Assembly (NCBI GenBank): GCA_937872085.1
Contig: CALMQK010000101.1
Location: 1-11,285, forward strand
DNA length: 11,285 nucleotides
Source of the DNA: an uncultured euryarchaeote
Lineage (GTDB): Archaea > Thermoplasmatota > Thermoplasmata > UBA10834
Direction: 5' to 3'
The notes under the pieces were generated by a model. It made no database searches and was not told where the DNA came from. It saw only the letters and a program-made list of their open reading frames with translations. Position numbers and translations under genes: made by a program. Positions 1-6,477 of this stretch are shown here, one piece after another (position 1 is the first letter of the stretch; each line of letters opens with the position of its first letter).

Positions 1-1
1 G

Positions 2-75
2 TGGGCCCAACCGGATTTGAACCGGTGACCTCCCGGTTATCAGCCGGGTGCTCCAGCCAGCTAAGCTATGGGCCC
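2..75 (-). tRNA. tRNA-Ile with anticodon GAT
   Basis: On the minus strand the sequence folds as a standard cloverleaf. The acceptor stem is GGGCCCA with TGGGCCC and the discriminator is A. A D arm of GCTT with GAGC is present. The anticodon stem CCCGG/CCGGG carries the loop CTGATAA, and the anticodon GAT lies at 41-39. The T arm is ACCGG-TTCAAAT-CCGGT. The length is 74 bases. The base after the discriminator, at window position 1, reads C, so whether CCA is encoded cannot be seen. It is the last gene of a minus-strand run but has its own TATA-like box. Confidence 0.97.
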
Positions 76-102
76 ATTGGCTCTGGCGCAATACCGCGGA
101 GT

Positions 103-116
103 GGATTAAATACTTT
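103..116 (-). promoter_or_regulatory. TATA-like promoter of tRNA-Ile
   Basis: Read on the minus strand this is AAAGTATTTAATCC, an A/T-rich box with a purine-rich flank in the BRE position. Its centre lies about 33 bases before the tRNA 5' end, the usual spacing for an archaeal tRNA promoter with a few bases of leader. It sits in the short gap between the C45 hydrolase stop and the tRNA. Confidence 0.65.
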
Positions 117-138
117 CCTAGTTGGGTTCCCGCGGGCA

Positions 139-1209
139 CTATTCTCTCAGTGAGTACTTCACATAGTCCCCATCACACGGTTTCCCCTTGAGCAGATACG
201 CTTCCAGTTTCGTCAGGTCGTAGATGACGGAGAATATCGTCTCCGACACATCGAGCGGGTGGATCTTCGGGTCTGCGTGCCTGCATATGGAGCCTGGCTT
301 GTTGACATGGTCCCTGAATATCGACATCATAGAGTCAGGGGTGACTGCCCCCAGCTGGTCTTCCAAGAGTCTCAGCGCCCTGTTGTATCTGAACGTCGAG
401 CATGCGAGGGACCCGGGGTCTGATTCGAACTTCCTCATCCACTCGGCAGTGTAGTGGTTCGTATGCACCATGTACCCGTCGAGCGCGTACAGCGCCGCCC
501 TGTCGGTCGCGGATCCCTCGAGGGAATACATCTCGCCGTTCTTGTCACACACGATGTTGTTGTAGCTCGAGGCTCTACCCGATGGCATGGCATAATCCAT
601 CGCCTCGCCGATCCTCTTGGCCTCCATGACCTTTCTCACGGGGAAGATCTTGGGAATGCCAACCCTTGTGTCGTTTGGACTGAGGGCGTTGCCAGTGATG
701 CTGATCCCCGAGCTGTTCATGCCACAGGAAGGGACCAGGCCCGCGTAGGACGTGGTGAAGAACTCCGGCTTGCCCTTCGGTCTGGCGTGCAAGAACACCA
801 CTGTCGGCAGCTGATCCCATGACCAGTCCTCGTTGTGACCCGCGAGGACGTTCCCATCCTGGGTGACATCGCCGTTCGCAACGATGTCAGTGCACCCCTT
901 GAACCCTTCAGGGGACATCAATTCGTGGCAGCAGAGAGCGAAAAGGTCGTCGAAAGGAAGCTTGGAGCCTTCGGCGAAGCCCCGGATCTCCTCGACATAG
1001 TCGGGGTAAAACTCATCTGCATGCGGCATGTAGCTCTTTGCCATCTCGATAGCTTTCGACCAGGGGCTGCCAGTGTAATACTGGATCGCCGTTCCGATGC
1101 TCTTTCTGTAGGCGACGGCTCTCGCAGCGCATTTCCTGCCTATCTCGCGGCCCATCTCATGCGGCTTCCCCGAGGCTTCGATCAGGGGCAATGAACTCCT
1201 CTTGGCCAT
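139..1209 (-). CDS. C45-family autoproteolytic acyltransferase/hydrolase
   Basis: The 356-residue protein looks like a C45 (acyl-CoA:6-aminopenicillanic acid acyltransferase-like) N-terminal-nucleophile hydrolase. In this family the chain cuts itself before a cysteine that then becomes the nucleophile on amide or acyl substrates. The expected Gly-Cys pair is at 105-106 (GFKGCTDIV). It is followed by the family-typical GHNEDW around 125-129, ITGNALS around 171-177, and HTNHY at 249-253. No signal peptide or membrane segment is seen, so it is probably cytoplasmic. The substrate cannot be told from sequence. It lies 74 bases downstream of the second KaiC-like gene on the same strand. A TTTAGAGG box 27-34 bases before the ATG could give a leaderless transcript, so operon membership is uncertain. 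The start is ATG with no clear ribosome-binding site. Confidence 0.85.
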   Translation of the reverse strand: MAKRSSLPLIEASGKPHEMGREIGRKCAARAVAYRKSIGTAIQYYTGSPWSKAIEMAKSYMPHADEFYPDYVEEIRGFAEGSKLPFDDLFALCCHELMSPEGFKGCTDIVANGDVTQDGNVLAGHNEDWSWDQLPTVVFLHARPKGKPEFFTTSYAGLVPSCGMNSSGISITGNALSPNDTRVGIPKIFPVRKVMEAKRIGEAMDYAMPSGRASSYNNIVCDKNGEMYSLEGSATDRAALYALDGYMVHTNHYTAEWMRKFESDPGSLACSTFRYNRALRLLEDQLGAVTPDSMMSIFRDHVNKPGSICRHADPKIHPLDVSETIFSVIYDLTKLEAYLLKGKPCDGDYVKYSLRE

Positions 1210-1283
1210 GGTATCCCGACGGGGAAGGCGTTAGCCTCTAAAGAAAGTGACGTGTCTGAAACGATCCCATCGCGCAGGCGGGC

Positions 1284-2111
1284 TCATTGATTGAATGCCT
1301 GGAGTGACCTCATCGCCGCCTTCGAGACCTTCTTCTTGGAGTCAACGATGATCCCCTTCTCGGTTATCACCATGGGTCTGGGCAGCGCGTCGTGCGCGGA
1401 GCCTCGCAGCTTCTCGATGGATACGAACCTGTCCGTCCTGTTGGATATCATCCTCTTGTGCAGCCTGATCTCGCCCCGACTGATGAATATCTCCGGCTGG
1501 AGCTCGGTCGGGTCAGGCAGGTCCGTGATGAGGAGGCTCGTGACGCGAGCTTCTGACAGGAACCTGAGCAGGGACATGATTCCTTCGTCGGTGTCCCCGG
1601 TCGACTCAGCCATCTTCTTGAGCGAGGTGAGGGAATCCACCACGACTCTCGTGTACTTCGTCTCCTGAAGTTCCTGCTTGAGCATCAGCTGCAGCGATTG
1701 GACGCTAACGTCAGGCGAGGCCGCCTTCAGGGCCTCGGCCTTGACGCTCGGTCCCGCATCACCCAGCGAGCCCACGCTCCTCTGGGCAGCTACCTCGACC
1801 ATGGAGACCCGCTTGCTGAATGCCTTGGCTGCCGGGTGCACGTCCAGTATCCTGATCTTGCCAACGTCCCAGCCCATCGCGCGGACGTTCTCGCGTATCT
1901 CAGCCGGCGGCTCGTCGATCGCCACCATCAGCGCCCTCTCTCCGCGCTTGACCCCGTCATGGAGGAACTGGATCGCTAATGTGGTCTTGCCACTCCCGCT
2001 TGTCCCGGAGACGACGTATGGCCTTCCTGCGATGAGCCCTCCTCGGAGCATCTCGTCGAGCCCGGGGACCCCGGTGCTCATCCTCCCGAAGCTCTCGAGC
2101 TTCGTGGTCAG
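1284..2111 (-). CDS. KaiC/RadA-like single-domain ATPase (second of pair)
   Basis: This is a single RecA-fold ATPase domain of the KaiC-like group common in archaea. With the start chosen here it has 275 residues. Numbered from the internal ATG at 2081, Walker A is GTSGSGKT at 26-33, DEPP is at 57-60 (KaiC proteins usually have two glutamates here), Walker B is TRVVVDS at 144-150, SRGEIRLH is at 201-208, and EKLRGSAHD at 223-231 is the KaiC-type segment that reaches the neighbouring subunit's ATP. Such proteins usually form rings, and the role of this one is unknown. I place the start at a CTG (2111-2109) because it overlaps the upstream stop as CTGA and follows a perfect GGAGGTGA six bases away. 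The ATG at 2081 (265 residues) is the conservative alternative. It would begin only two residues before the conserved TGVPGLDE and has no spaced binding site. It is a tandem paralogue of the gene before it. Confidence 0.88.
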   Translation of the reverse strand: MTTKLESFGRMSTGVPGLDEMLRGGLIAGRPYVVSGTSGSGKTTLAIQFLHDGVKRGERALMVAIDEPPAEIRENVRAMGWDVGKIRILDVHPAAKAFSKRVSMVEVAAQRSVGSLGDAGPSVKAEALKAASPDVSVQSLQLMLKQELQETKYTRVVVDSLTSLKKMAESTGDTDEGIMSLLRFLSEARVTSLLITDLPDPTELQPEIFISRGEIRLHKRMISNRTDRFVSIEKLRGSAHDALPRPMVITEKGIIVDSKKKVSKAAMRSLQAFNQ

Positions 2112-3124
2112 ATGCCGTCACCTCCGTGAGGCGATGCATGGGACTTCGGCTGTTCCTCGACAGGAGGCGGTGGCGGAGGTGGTGTGGGTGGTTGGGGAGA
2201 AACTAGTGCCGTATCTCCTTGTTTAGGTGGCGGCGGGGCTGGCTCAGAAGGAACGGGTGCCGGATCTTCCTGCTTCGGGGGCGGCGGGGGCTCGTCGGTA
2301 GCTTTGTCCGGATGATCTGCTTCGATTTCGGGCTCGGGTTTGAGCACGGCTGGCCGTTCGTCTTCGGCCATCTGCTTGATGACGATCCCCTGATCGGTGA
2401 TCTTCAGCAGTCGGAGTCGAGGGTCGTGGGACGAACCCCTGTACTTCTCGATGGTGACGCCCCTGACTAGCCCGCGGCCGTCGAACCACTTGTGGAGCCT
2501 TATCTCGCCCCTTGACACGTGCGATTCGACATCGGGCTTGGAGATCTCTGGCAGCTGGACCGTCAGCAGGCCGGTGACTCCAAGGTCAGAAAGCGTCCTG
2601 AAGAACGACATGAGGGTGGTGTTCTGCTCGCTGGTGCGGATATAGAAGTACTTCAGGGAGGTGAGGGAGTCGATCACTATCCTCGAGTAGGTCCGGCTTC
2701 TCATCTCCTGCTTCAGGACCTCCTGCAAGGTGTTTATCGTCATGTCCGCTGGGTTCTTCTCGGATGTCTGTCTGATCACGCCCGAGATGTCCTTGAAGTA
2801 TACCACCTTCCGTTCCGTCGAGACGTCCCTGACGGGGGTCTTGTCGTAGTTCATGACATCAGGTGTCGCATCGAAGACCTGCACCTTCCCGATGTCCCGT
2901 CCAAGGGCCTCCATGTCGCTCTTGACCTCGTTCGGGGGTTCGTCGAGGGCGACGTATACCACGCGCTCTCCCTTCCTAGTGCCCTCAAGAAGAAACTGCA
3001 TCGCGAGAGTCGTCTTCCCCGTGCCCGAGGTGCCCGACACGATGTAGGACCTGCCTGCGATAAGGCCACCCTCAAGCATCTCGTCGAGGCCGGGAACGCC
3101 TGTCTTGACCTTCTCTTTCAACAT
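2108..3124 (-). CDS. KaiC/RadA-like ATPase with proline-rich C-terminal tail (first of pair)
   Basis: The 338-residue protein has one RecA-fold KaiC-like domain (about 1-250) and a long low-complexity tail (about 252-338). In the ATPase part, TGVPGLDEML is at 8-17, Walker A GTSGTGKT at 31-38, DEPP at 61-64, Walker B SRIVIDS at 147-153, SRGEIRLH at 204-211 and EKYRGSSHD at 226-234. All match the paralogue downstream. The tail begins acidic (EPEIEAD) and then runs into proline blocks at about 279-283, 297-300 and 315-321, separated by KQED/KQGD-like spacers, and looks disordered. Most single-domain KaiC-like proteins end near residue 250, so the tail is an addition that could bind partners or space the ring from another protein (inference). 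The start is ATG with GGGAG seven bases upstream. It heads the minus-strand run, and its stop overlaps the next gene's likely start. Confidence 0.9.
   Translation of the reverse strand: MLKEKVKTGVPGLDEMLEGGLIAGRSYIVSGTSGTGKTTLAMQFLLEGTRKGERVVYVALDEPPNEVKSDMEALGRDIGKVQVFDATPDVMNYDKTPVRDVSTERKVVYFKDISGVIRQTSEKNPADMTINTLQEVLKQEMRSRTYSRIVIDSLTSLKYFYIRTSEQNTTLMSFFRTLSDLGVTGLLTVQLPEISKPDVESHVSRGEIRLHKWFDGRGLVRGVTIEKYRGSSHDPRLRLLKITDQGIVIKQMAEDERPAVLKPEPEIEADHPDKATDEPPPPPKQEDPAPVPSEPAPPPPKQGDTALVSPQPPTPPPPPPPVEEQPKSHASPHGGDGI
2118..2125 (-). promoter_or_regulatory. Strong Shine-Dalgarno site that decides the start of the second KaiC-like gene
   Basis: On the minus strand this reads GGAGGTGA, complementary to the ACCTCC-containing 3' end of archaeal 16S rRNA. 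It lies inside the last codons (Gly-Gly-Asp) of the upstream ATPase gene. Six bases separate it from an in-frame CTG that overlaps the upstream TGA stop. The layout is that of a translationally coupled ATGA junction, with CTG in place of ATG. Confidence 0.6.
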
Positions 3125-3187
3125 TCGCTGACTCCCGCTATCTTGGAAGAATCGGCTCCGATGTGTCTGTGGATTCTAGTTTGATGT

Positions 3188-3200
3188 GCTTATACCTTTC
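3188..3200 (-). promoter_or_regulatory. Promoter of the KaiC-like gene pair
   Basis: On the minus strand this reads GGAAAGGTATAAGC, a purine-rich BRE followed by a TATA box. It lies about 68 bases before the ATG at 3124, predicting a leader of roughly 40 bases that contains the GGGAG ribosome-binding site. The divergent pheT promoter is about 60 bases away in the same 174-base gap. Confidence 0.6.
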
Positions 3201-3255
3201 CTTGGTGTTTACCTAAGATGAGAATGGACCCATCCAGGGGTCGAATCGGACAACC

Positions 3256-3265
3256 TTATTATATG
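3256..3265 (+). promoter_or_regulatory. TATA box of pheT
   Basis: TTATTATATG is centred about 38 bases before the pheT ATG at 3299. That predicts a leader of roughly a dozen bases. The GGGA just before the start is only a weak ribosome-binding match. Confidence 0.65.
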
Positions 3266-3298
3266 CATAGCCGCTTCCTTCGGATGAGCTAGGGAAAG

Positions 3299-4963
3299 AT
3301 GCCAGTAATCAACTTCAGCTACTCCGATCTCTGCGATCTCGTTGGAAGGGACCTGCCCAAACAGGTGCTCAGAGAGAGGCTGCCGATGCTGGGTGCGGAC
3401 CTCAAGTCCGCGGATGAATCATCTGACGAGATGTCGTTCGAGTTCTTCCCCAACAGGGCCGACTTGTATTCCGTCGAAGGTATAGCCAGGGCCCTGAGGG
3501 CATTCTTGGGGAATGAGCCCGGGCTGAGGACATATGCCGTTGGTGAATCCTCGGTGGAGCTGAACGTGGATCCATCGGTCAAGGAGGTCCGGCCGTTCAT
3601 ATGGTCCGCCCTGGTCATGGGGAATGAGATCAATGACGCGCTCATCCGGTCCATGATGGACCTCCAGGAGAAGCTGCATCTGACCGTGGGTAGGAACAGG
3701 AGGAAGGTCGCAATAGGGATCCACGACTATTCCAAAGTTAAGGGCCCGTTCACGTACAAGGCCGTCCTGCCGGATGAGGTGTCGTTCATCCCTCTCCAAG
3801 GTTCGGTGAGCATGACCCCTGCGGAGATACTGAGAGAGCACGACAAGGGCAAGGCATACGCTTTCGTGCTTGAGGGTAAGAGGAGGTATCCTCTGATCAT
3901 CGACAGGAACGGCGAGGTCCTGTCCTTCCCTCCAATCATCAACGGGATCGCTACGGCGGTCACGGAGGACACCAAGGACATCCTGGTCGATTGCACCGGC
4001 ACCGACCTGAACGCGGTCAAGCACGCAGTGAACATCCTCACGACTGCGCTCGCGGAGCGCGGGGGAAAGGTCAAGACGGTCAAGATACACCAGGACGGAA
4101 AGACGATGCTGGCTCCGGACCTCGAACCGAAGCACACTGAGACGAGCGTCGAGGCCATCAACGGATGGATCGGAGCCTCGCTCAGCTCGGAGCAGGTAAC
4201 GGAGTCGCTCATGAGGATGGGGCACGGAGTGAGGGCCGGAGGAGGGAAGGTCGAAGTCCTCACGGGAGCTTTCAGGGCGGACATACTACATCCGGTGGAC
4301 CTCGCAGAGGACGTGGCTATCGGCTATGGATTTGAGAAGTTCGGCAACTCGCTCCCGAAGCGAGCCACGTTCGGGAGGGAGGACGATCTGGTTGCGTTCT
4401 CCAATTCTTTGAAGGAGATACTCGTCGGCCTGAGTTACTTCGAGGTGGTCACGCTCTCGTTGTCCAACCCGCGGGACCAGTACGCTTCCATGAACCAGGA
4501 GGATGACAAGACCGCGATCCGGGTCAAGAACCCCGTGAGCGAGGAGCACGTGCTCGTCAGGACCTCGTTGTTGCCAAGCCTCATGACGATACTGAGGAAG
4601 AACAAGCACAGGGAGCTTCCCCAACGGGTGTTCGAAATAGGGGATGTGGTCAGGAACGCTCGCAACAAGAAGTTGCTCGCGGCATTGTCGATTCATGGGA
4701 AAGCAAGTTTCACTGAGGTCAAGTCAGTCGTTCAATCCGTTCTCCAGGGGATTGGCATGAGCTGCGAGGTTGAGGCCCTTGACAACCCGACTTTCCTCAA
4801 GGGCAGGTGCGCAGGGATTACAGTTGGCGGAGAGAGGGTAGGGATGTTCGGCGAGGTCTCCCCTTCGACGATCACCGCTTTCGAGCTCAAGTATCCCGTG
4901 GTCGCGTTCGAGATGGACGCTGAGAAGTTGCTTTCTCTTCGCGGTAAGAGATCATCAGGCTAA
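3299..4963 (+). CDS. pheT: Phenylalanine--tRNA ligase beta subunit
   Basis: The 554-residue protein is the archaeal/eukaryotic-length beta chain of phenylalanyl-tRNA synthetase, which pairs with PheS to charge tRNA-Phe and carries the editing site that removes mischarged tyrosine. FEFFPNRADLYSVEGIAR (48-65) is the usual N-terminal signature. A B3/B4 editing-type domain spans about 110-265, with YPLIIDRNGEVLSFPPIIN at 197-215. A B5 domain runs from about 276 and ends in DLAEDVAIGYGFEKF (334-348). The catalytic-core-like C-terminal part includes NPVSEEH (411-417), LLPSL (424-428) and RVFEIGDV (443-450). The length matches the family and no residue block is missing. pheS is not next to it here. 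It is transcribed alone from its own TATA box, divergently from the KaiC-like pair, and is followed by tRNA-Ser on the same strand. Confidence 0.97.
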   Translation: MPVINFSYSDLCDLVGRDLPKQVLRERLPMLGADLKSADESSDEMSFEFFPNRADLYSVEGIARALRAFLGNEPGLRTYAVGESSVELNVDPSVKEVRPFIWSALVMGNEINDALIRSMMDLQEKLHLTVGRNRRKVAIGIHDYSKVKGPFTYKAVLPDEVSFIPLQGSVSMTPAEILREHDKGKAYAFVLEGKRRYPLIIDRNGEVLSFPPIINGIATAVTEDTKDILVDCTGTDLNAVKHAVNILTTALAERGGKVKTVKIHQDGKTMLAPDLEPKHTETSVEAINGWIGASLSSEQVTESLMRMGHGVRAGGGKVEVLTGAFRADILHPVDLAEDVAIGYGFEKFGNSLPKRATFGREDDLVAFSNSLKEILVGLSYFEVVTLSLSNPRDQYASMNQEDDKTAIRVKNPVSEEHVLVRTSLLPSLMTILRKNKHRELPQRVFEIGDVVRNARNKKLLAALSIHGKASFTEVKSVVQSVLQGIGMSCEVEALDNPTFLKGRCAGITVGGERVGMFGEVSPSTITAFELKYPVVAFEMDAEKLLSLRGKRSSG

Positions 4964-4984
4964 CACACAGCTTCTGCGAAATAG

Positions 4985-4992
4985 ACATATTG
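4985..4992 (+). promoter_or_regulatory. Possible TATA-like box of tRNA-Ser
   Basis: ACATATTG is centred about 35 bases before the tRNA 5' end, the expected place for a tRNA promoter in archaea, but the match is weak. Between it and the tRNA lies the perfect 10-base palindrome TGGACGTCCA (4996-5005). The tRNA could instead be cut from the pheT transcript. Confidence 0.35.
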
Positions 4993-5023
4993 CGGTGGAC
5001 GTCCATACAGACCAATACACCAA

Positions 5024-5110
5024 GCTGAGGTAGCCAAGCTCGGTTTAAGGCGCCAGCCTTGAGAGCTGGTGGTACTCCGTACCTCGGGAGTTCAAATCTC
5101 CCCCTCAGCG
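5024..5110 (+). tRNA. tRNA-Ser with anticodon TGA
   Basis: This is an 87-base class II tRNA. The acceptor stem is GCTGAGG with CCTCAGC and the discriminator is G, as expected for serine. The D stem is GCC/GGC. The anticodon stem CCAGC/GCTGG carries the loop CTTGAGA, with TGA at 5060-5062. A long variable arm GGTAC-TCC-GTACC is at 5071-5083. The T arm is GGGAG-TTCAAAT-CTCCC. The bases after the discriminator are CCT, so CCA is not encoded. The last 19 bases overlap the end of the convergent transporter gene. Confidence 0.97.
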
Positions 5111-6045
5111 CCTCTCAGTCCCGTCCCCTTAGTCACATTCACGCCCGACTCTCTATTCAGGAGATAGACTCCCGCGAATGCGATCACCCCACCCAGGAGG
5201 GCAAGACCGAGGATCTCGGGCAGTTTAATGTCGGCGTCCGGGAACAGGAGCAGCACGAGCAGCTGCACACCCACGGTCAGAATCCCGTTCAAAGCAAATA
5301 GGACGCTGGTCAAAGATGCGCCGATCTTGGGAAGCCCAGCATTGTATGTGAGCAGACCGACCGCTGGAAAAGCTCCCAGGGCGACGAGTAGCAGCAAGCC
5401 ATTGGTGTCGGGCCATTTGATCAAGCCGAGCACACTCCCGAAGACTATCAGGAATAATCCCGATATCAGCAGCTCGAGACCCGATATCGCTGTCAGGTTG
5501 TAGCTCTTCAGGAGCACGGTTATCATCACGATCGAGACGGCAAGAAGGAACGAACTCGAGAGCGCCTCCATCTCACCAAGACCGAGTGTGAAGGAGAGCG
5601 TGTCCGCATTGGCGAGGACGAGGAAAACGCCGATGATGATCATGAAGCCTCCCAAAATCTCCCATCTCTGCAAACGCTCACCGAGGAAGATCGCCGACAA
5701 CATCACGACGAACAACACCTCGGAGGACCCGCCGCCCAATATGGCCTCCTTGCTCGCACCGATGCGACCGACAGAGTCGAACCACATGAAGACGCCAGCG
5801 GCGACTATGCAGCAGAGGACGGTCATGCTTCCCCAGCCTCTCGCCCCCAGTCTGCGAACACATTCTATCGAGCTCTTCGGGAAGAGTCCGAGCAGGATTG
5901 CTCCGCCGATGATGGACGGCATGGAGGAGACGAGGAAGATGTTCAGATCGGCGGTTCTGAGGGCGCCTTCGATCGCCACGGACTCGAACGCGACCACGAG
6001 TGCGGACGCTAGGACGACACCGATGTACGCTCGCCTTACGTCCAA
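5092..6045 (-). CDS. EamA/DMT-family transporter
   Basis: The 317-residue protein is almost entirely hydrophobic helices. About ten membrane spans can be drawn, near 6-25, 33-54, 73-90, 103-122, 130-146, 158-180, 185-210, 215-233, 242-266 and 273-294. They form two five-helix halves, the arrangement of EamA-type drug/metabolite transporters. SEVLFVVMLSAIFLGERLQRWEILGG (around 108-133) is the family-like end of the first half, with the conserved Glu in LGERL. The cargo cannot be inferred. These carriers move small metabolites, often amino acids or nucleosides. The start is TTG at 6045-6043 with a weak AGGA before it, and no better in-frame ATG is near. The gene is single, divergent from the cysteine-rich pair. 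Its stop lies in the T loop of the convergent tRNA-Ser gene. Confidence 0.85.
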   Translation of the reverse strand: MDVRRAYIGVVLASALVVAFESVAIEGALRTADLNIFLVSSMPSIIGGAILLGLFPKSSIECVRRLGARGWGSMTVLCCIVAAGVFMWFDSVGRIGASKEAILGGGSSEVLFVVMLSAIFLGERLQRWEILGGFMIIIGVFLVLANADTLSFTLGLGEMEALSSSFLLAVSIVMITVLLKSYNLTAISGLELLISGLFLIVFGSVLGLIKWPDTNGLLLLVALGAFPAVGLLTYNAGLPKIGASLTSVLFALNGILTVGVQLLVLLLFPDADIKLPEILGLALLGGVIAFAGVYLLNRESGVNVTKGTGLRGAEGEI

Positions 6046-6074
6046 GTTATCCTGACCCGATTGGTGAGTCTAAG

Positions 6075-6088
6075 GGTAAACCTTTCCC
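6075..6088 (-). promoter_or_regulatory. Possible promoter of the DMT transporter gene
   Basis: On the minus strand this reads GGGAAAGGTTTACC, a purine-rich BRE-like stretch followed by TTTA. It is centred roughly 33 bases before the TTG start, which would give a very short leader. The TATA match is imperfect. Confidence 0.35.
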
Positions 6089-6130
6089 GCTCAACCAAGT
6101 CCACCGGACATGAAAAGCGACATTCCGCCA

Positions 6131-6140
6131 AATTATATAC
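6131..6140 (+). promoter_or_regulatory. TATA box of the cysteine-rich gene pair
   Basis: AATTATATAC is a strong archaeal TATA box. Transcription should start about 25 bases downstream, near 6160-6165. This excludes the in-frame ATG at 6147 and supports the ATG at 6189 as the start of the first cysteine-rich protein. The palindrome GCGCATGCGC (6143-6152) lies directly downstream, between the box and the predicted transcription start. Confidence 0.7.
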
Positions 6141-6188
6141 GCGCGCATGCGCATGATATCGTCGCTCGCGAGAGCACGGGATGGGATC

Positions 6189-6473
6189 ATGTGCAGATAC
6201 AGCTACCTTAGCGGAGCTTGCGCCAATAAGCATGTTGACAGCCTTGGTTGCATAGGCTTGGACAAGTGTGAATTCTCTGGCATGAACATAATGACGAGCA
6301 GGTTGCCGACTTCTGGCAGCGAGTGCGGGCATGAGAAATGGCTGGGCCTGTACTGCGAGAAGTACAAGCGGTTCTTCTGTCCTGGAAGGGAGCATTGCGT
6401 TACCCCGGAGTCTGACCAGAAGACCTTCATAGTCCACCAGGAACGGAAGCTAAGGATGACTGAGGAGCCGTGA
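6189..6473 (+). CDS. Eight-cysteine small protein, first of tandem paralogues
   Basis: I do not recognise this 94-residue protein. It carries eight cysteines at 2, 11, 21, 27, 46, 56, 64 and 70. The last four sit in a C-x9-C-x7-C-x5-C block containing YCEKYKRFFCPGREHC. The same block with identical spacing recurs in the next gene. Eight conserved cysteines in two groups of four suggest two metal sites, zinc or iron-sulfur, but neither can be shown. There is no signal peptide or membrane span, and the polar C-terminal tail after about residue 75 is absent from the paralogue. I chose the ATG at 6189 because the TATA box at 6131-6140 puts transcription start downstream of the earlier ATG at 6147, and GGGATGGG precedes it. 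It forms a two-gene unit with the next gene, four bases away. Confidence 0.75.
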   Translation: MCRYSYLSGACANKHVDSLGCIGLDKCEFSGMNIMTSRLPTSGSECGHEKWLGLYCEKYKRFFCPGREHCVTPESDQKTFIVHQERKLRMTEEP

Positions 6474-6477
6474 TTCC

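Noticed and set aside
1..138. tRNA-Ile as an integration site for a mobile element
   Set aside because: No integrase gene and no second copy of the tRNA 3' end is visible in the window, and the flanking genes look like ordinary chromosomal genes.
2130..2330. Repetitive-looking stretch in the proline-rich tail as a possible DNA repeat or CRISPR-like array
   Set aside because: The repetition comes from proline codons and is irregular, with no constant repeat or spacer length.
2519..3184. Long open frame of 221 codons on the plus strand opposite the first KaiC-like gene
   Set aside because: It is antisense to a gene with clear Walker motifs, has low-complexity composition without any domain, and follows from GC-rich codon use on the other strand. 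The same holds for the long minus-strand frames opposite pheT (3419-4225) and the plus-strand frame opposite the CoaD fusion (7090-7755).
3227..3242. Inverted repeat GACCC/GGGTC in the divergent gap between the KaiC-like pair and pheT
   Set aside because: A five-base stem with a six-base loop is expected by chance in GC-rich DNA, and it does not coincide with either TATA box.
4996..5005. Ten-base palindrome TGGACGTCCA before tRNA-Ser
   Set aside because: It is short and single, with no partner copy seen near other promoters. I noted it in the promoter entry but do not claim an operator.
6147..6188. Earlier in-frame ATG giving the first cysteine-rich protein 14 more residues
   Set aside because: It lies only about ten bases after the TATA box, upstream of the predicted transcription start, and the extra residues have no counterpart in the paralogue.
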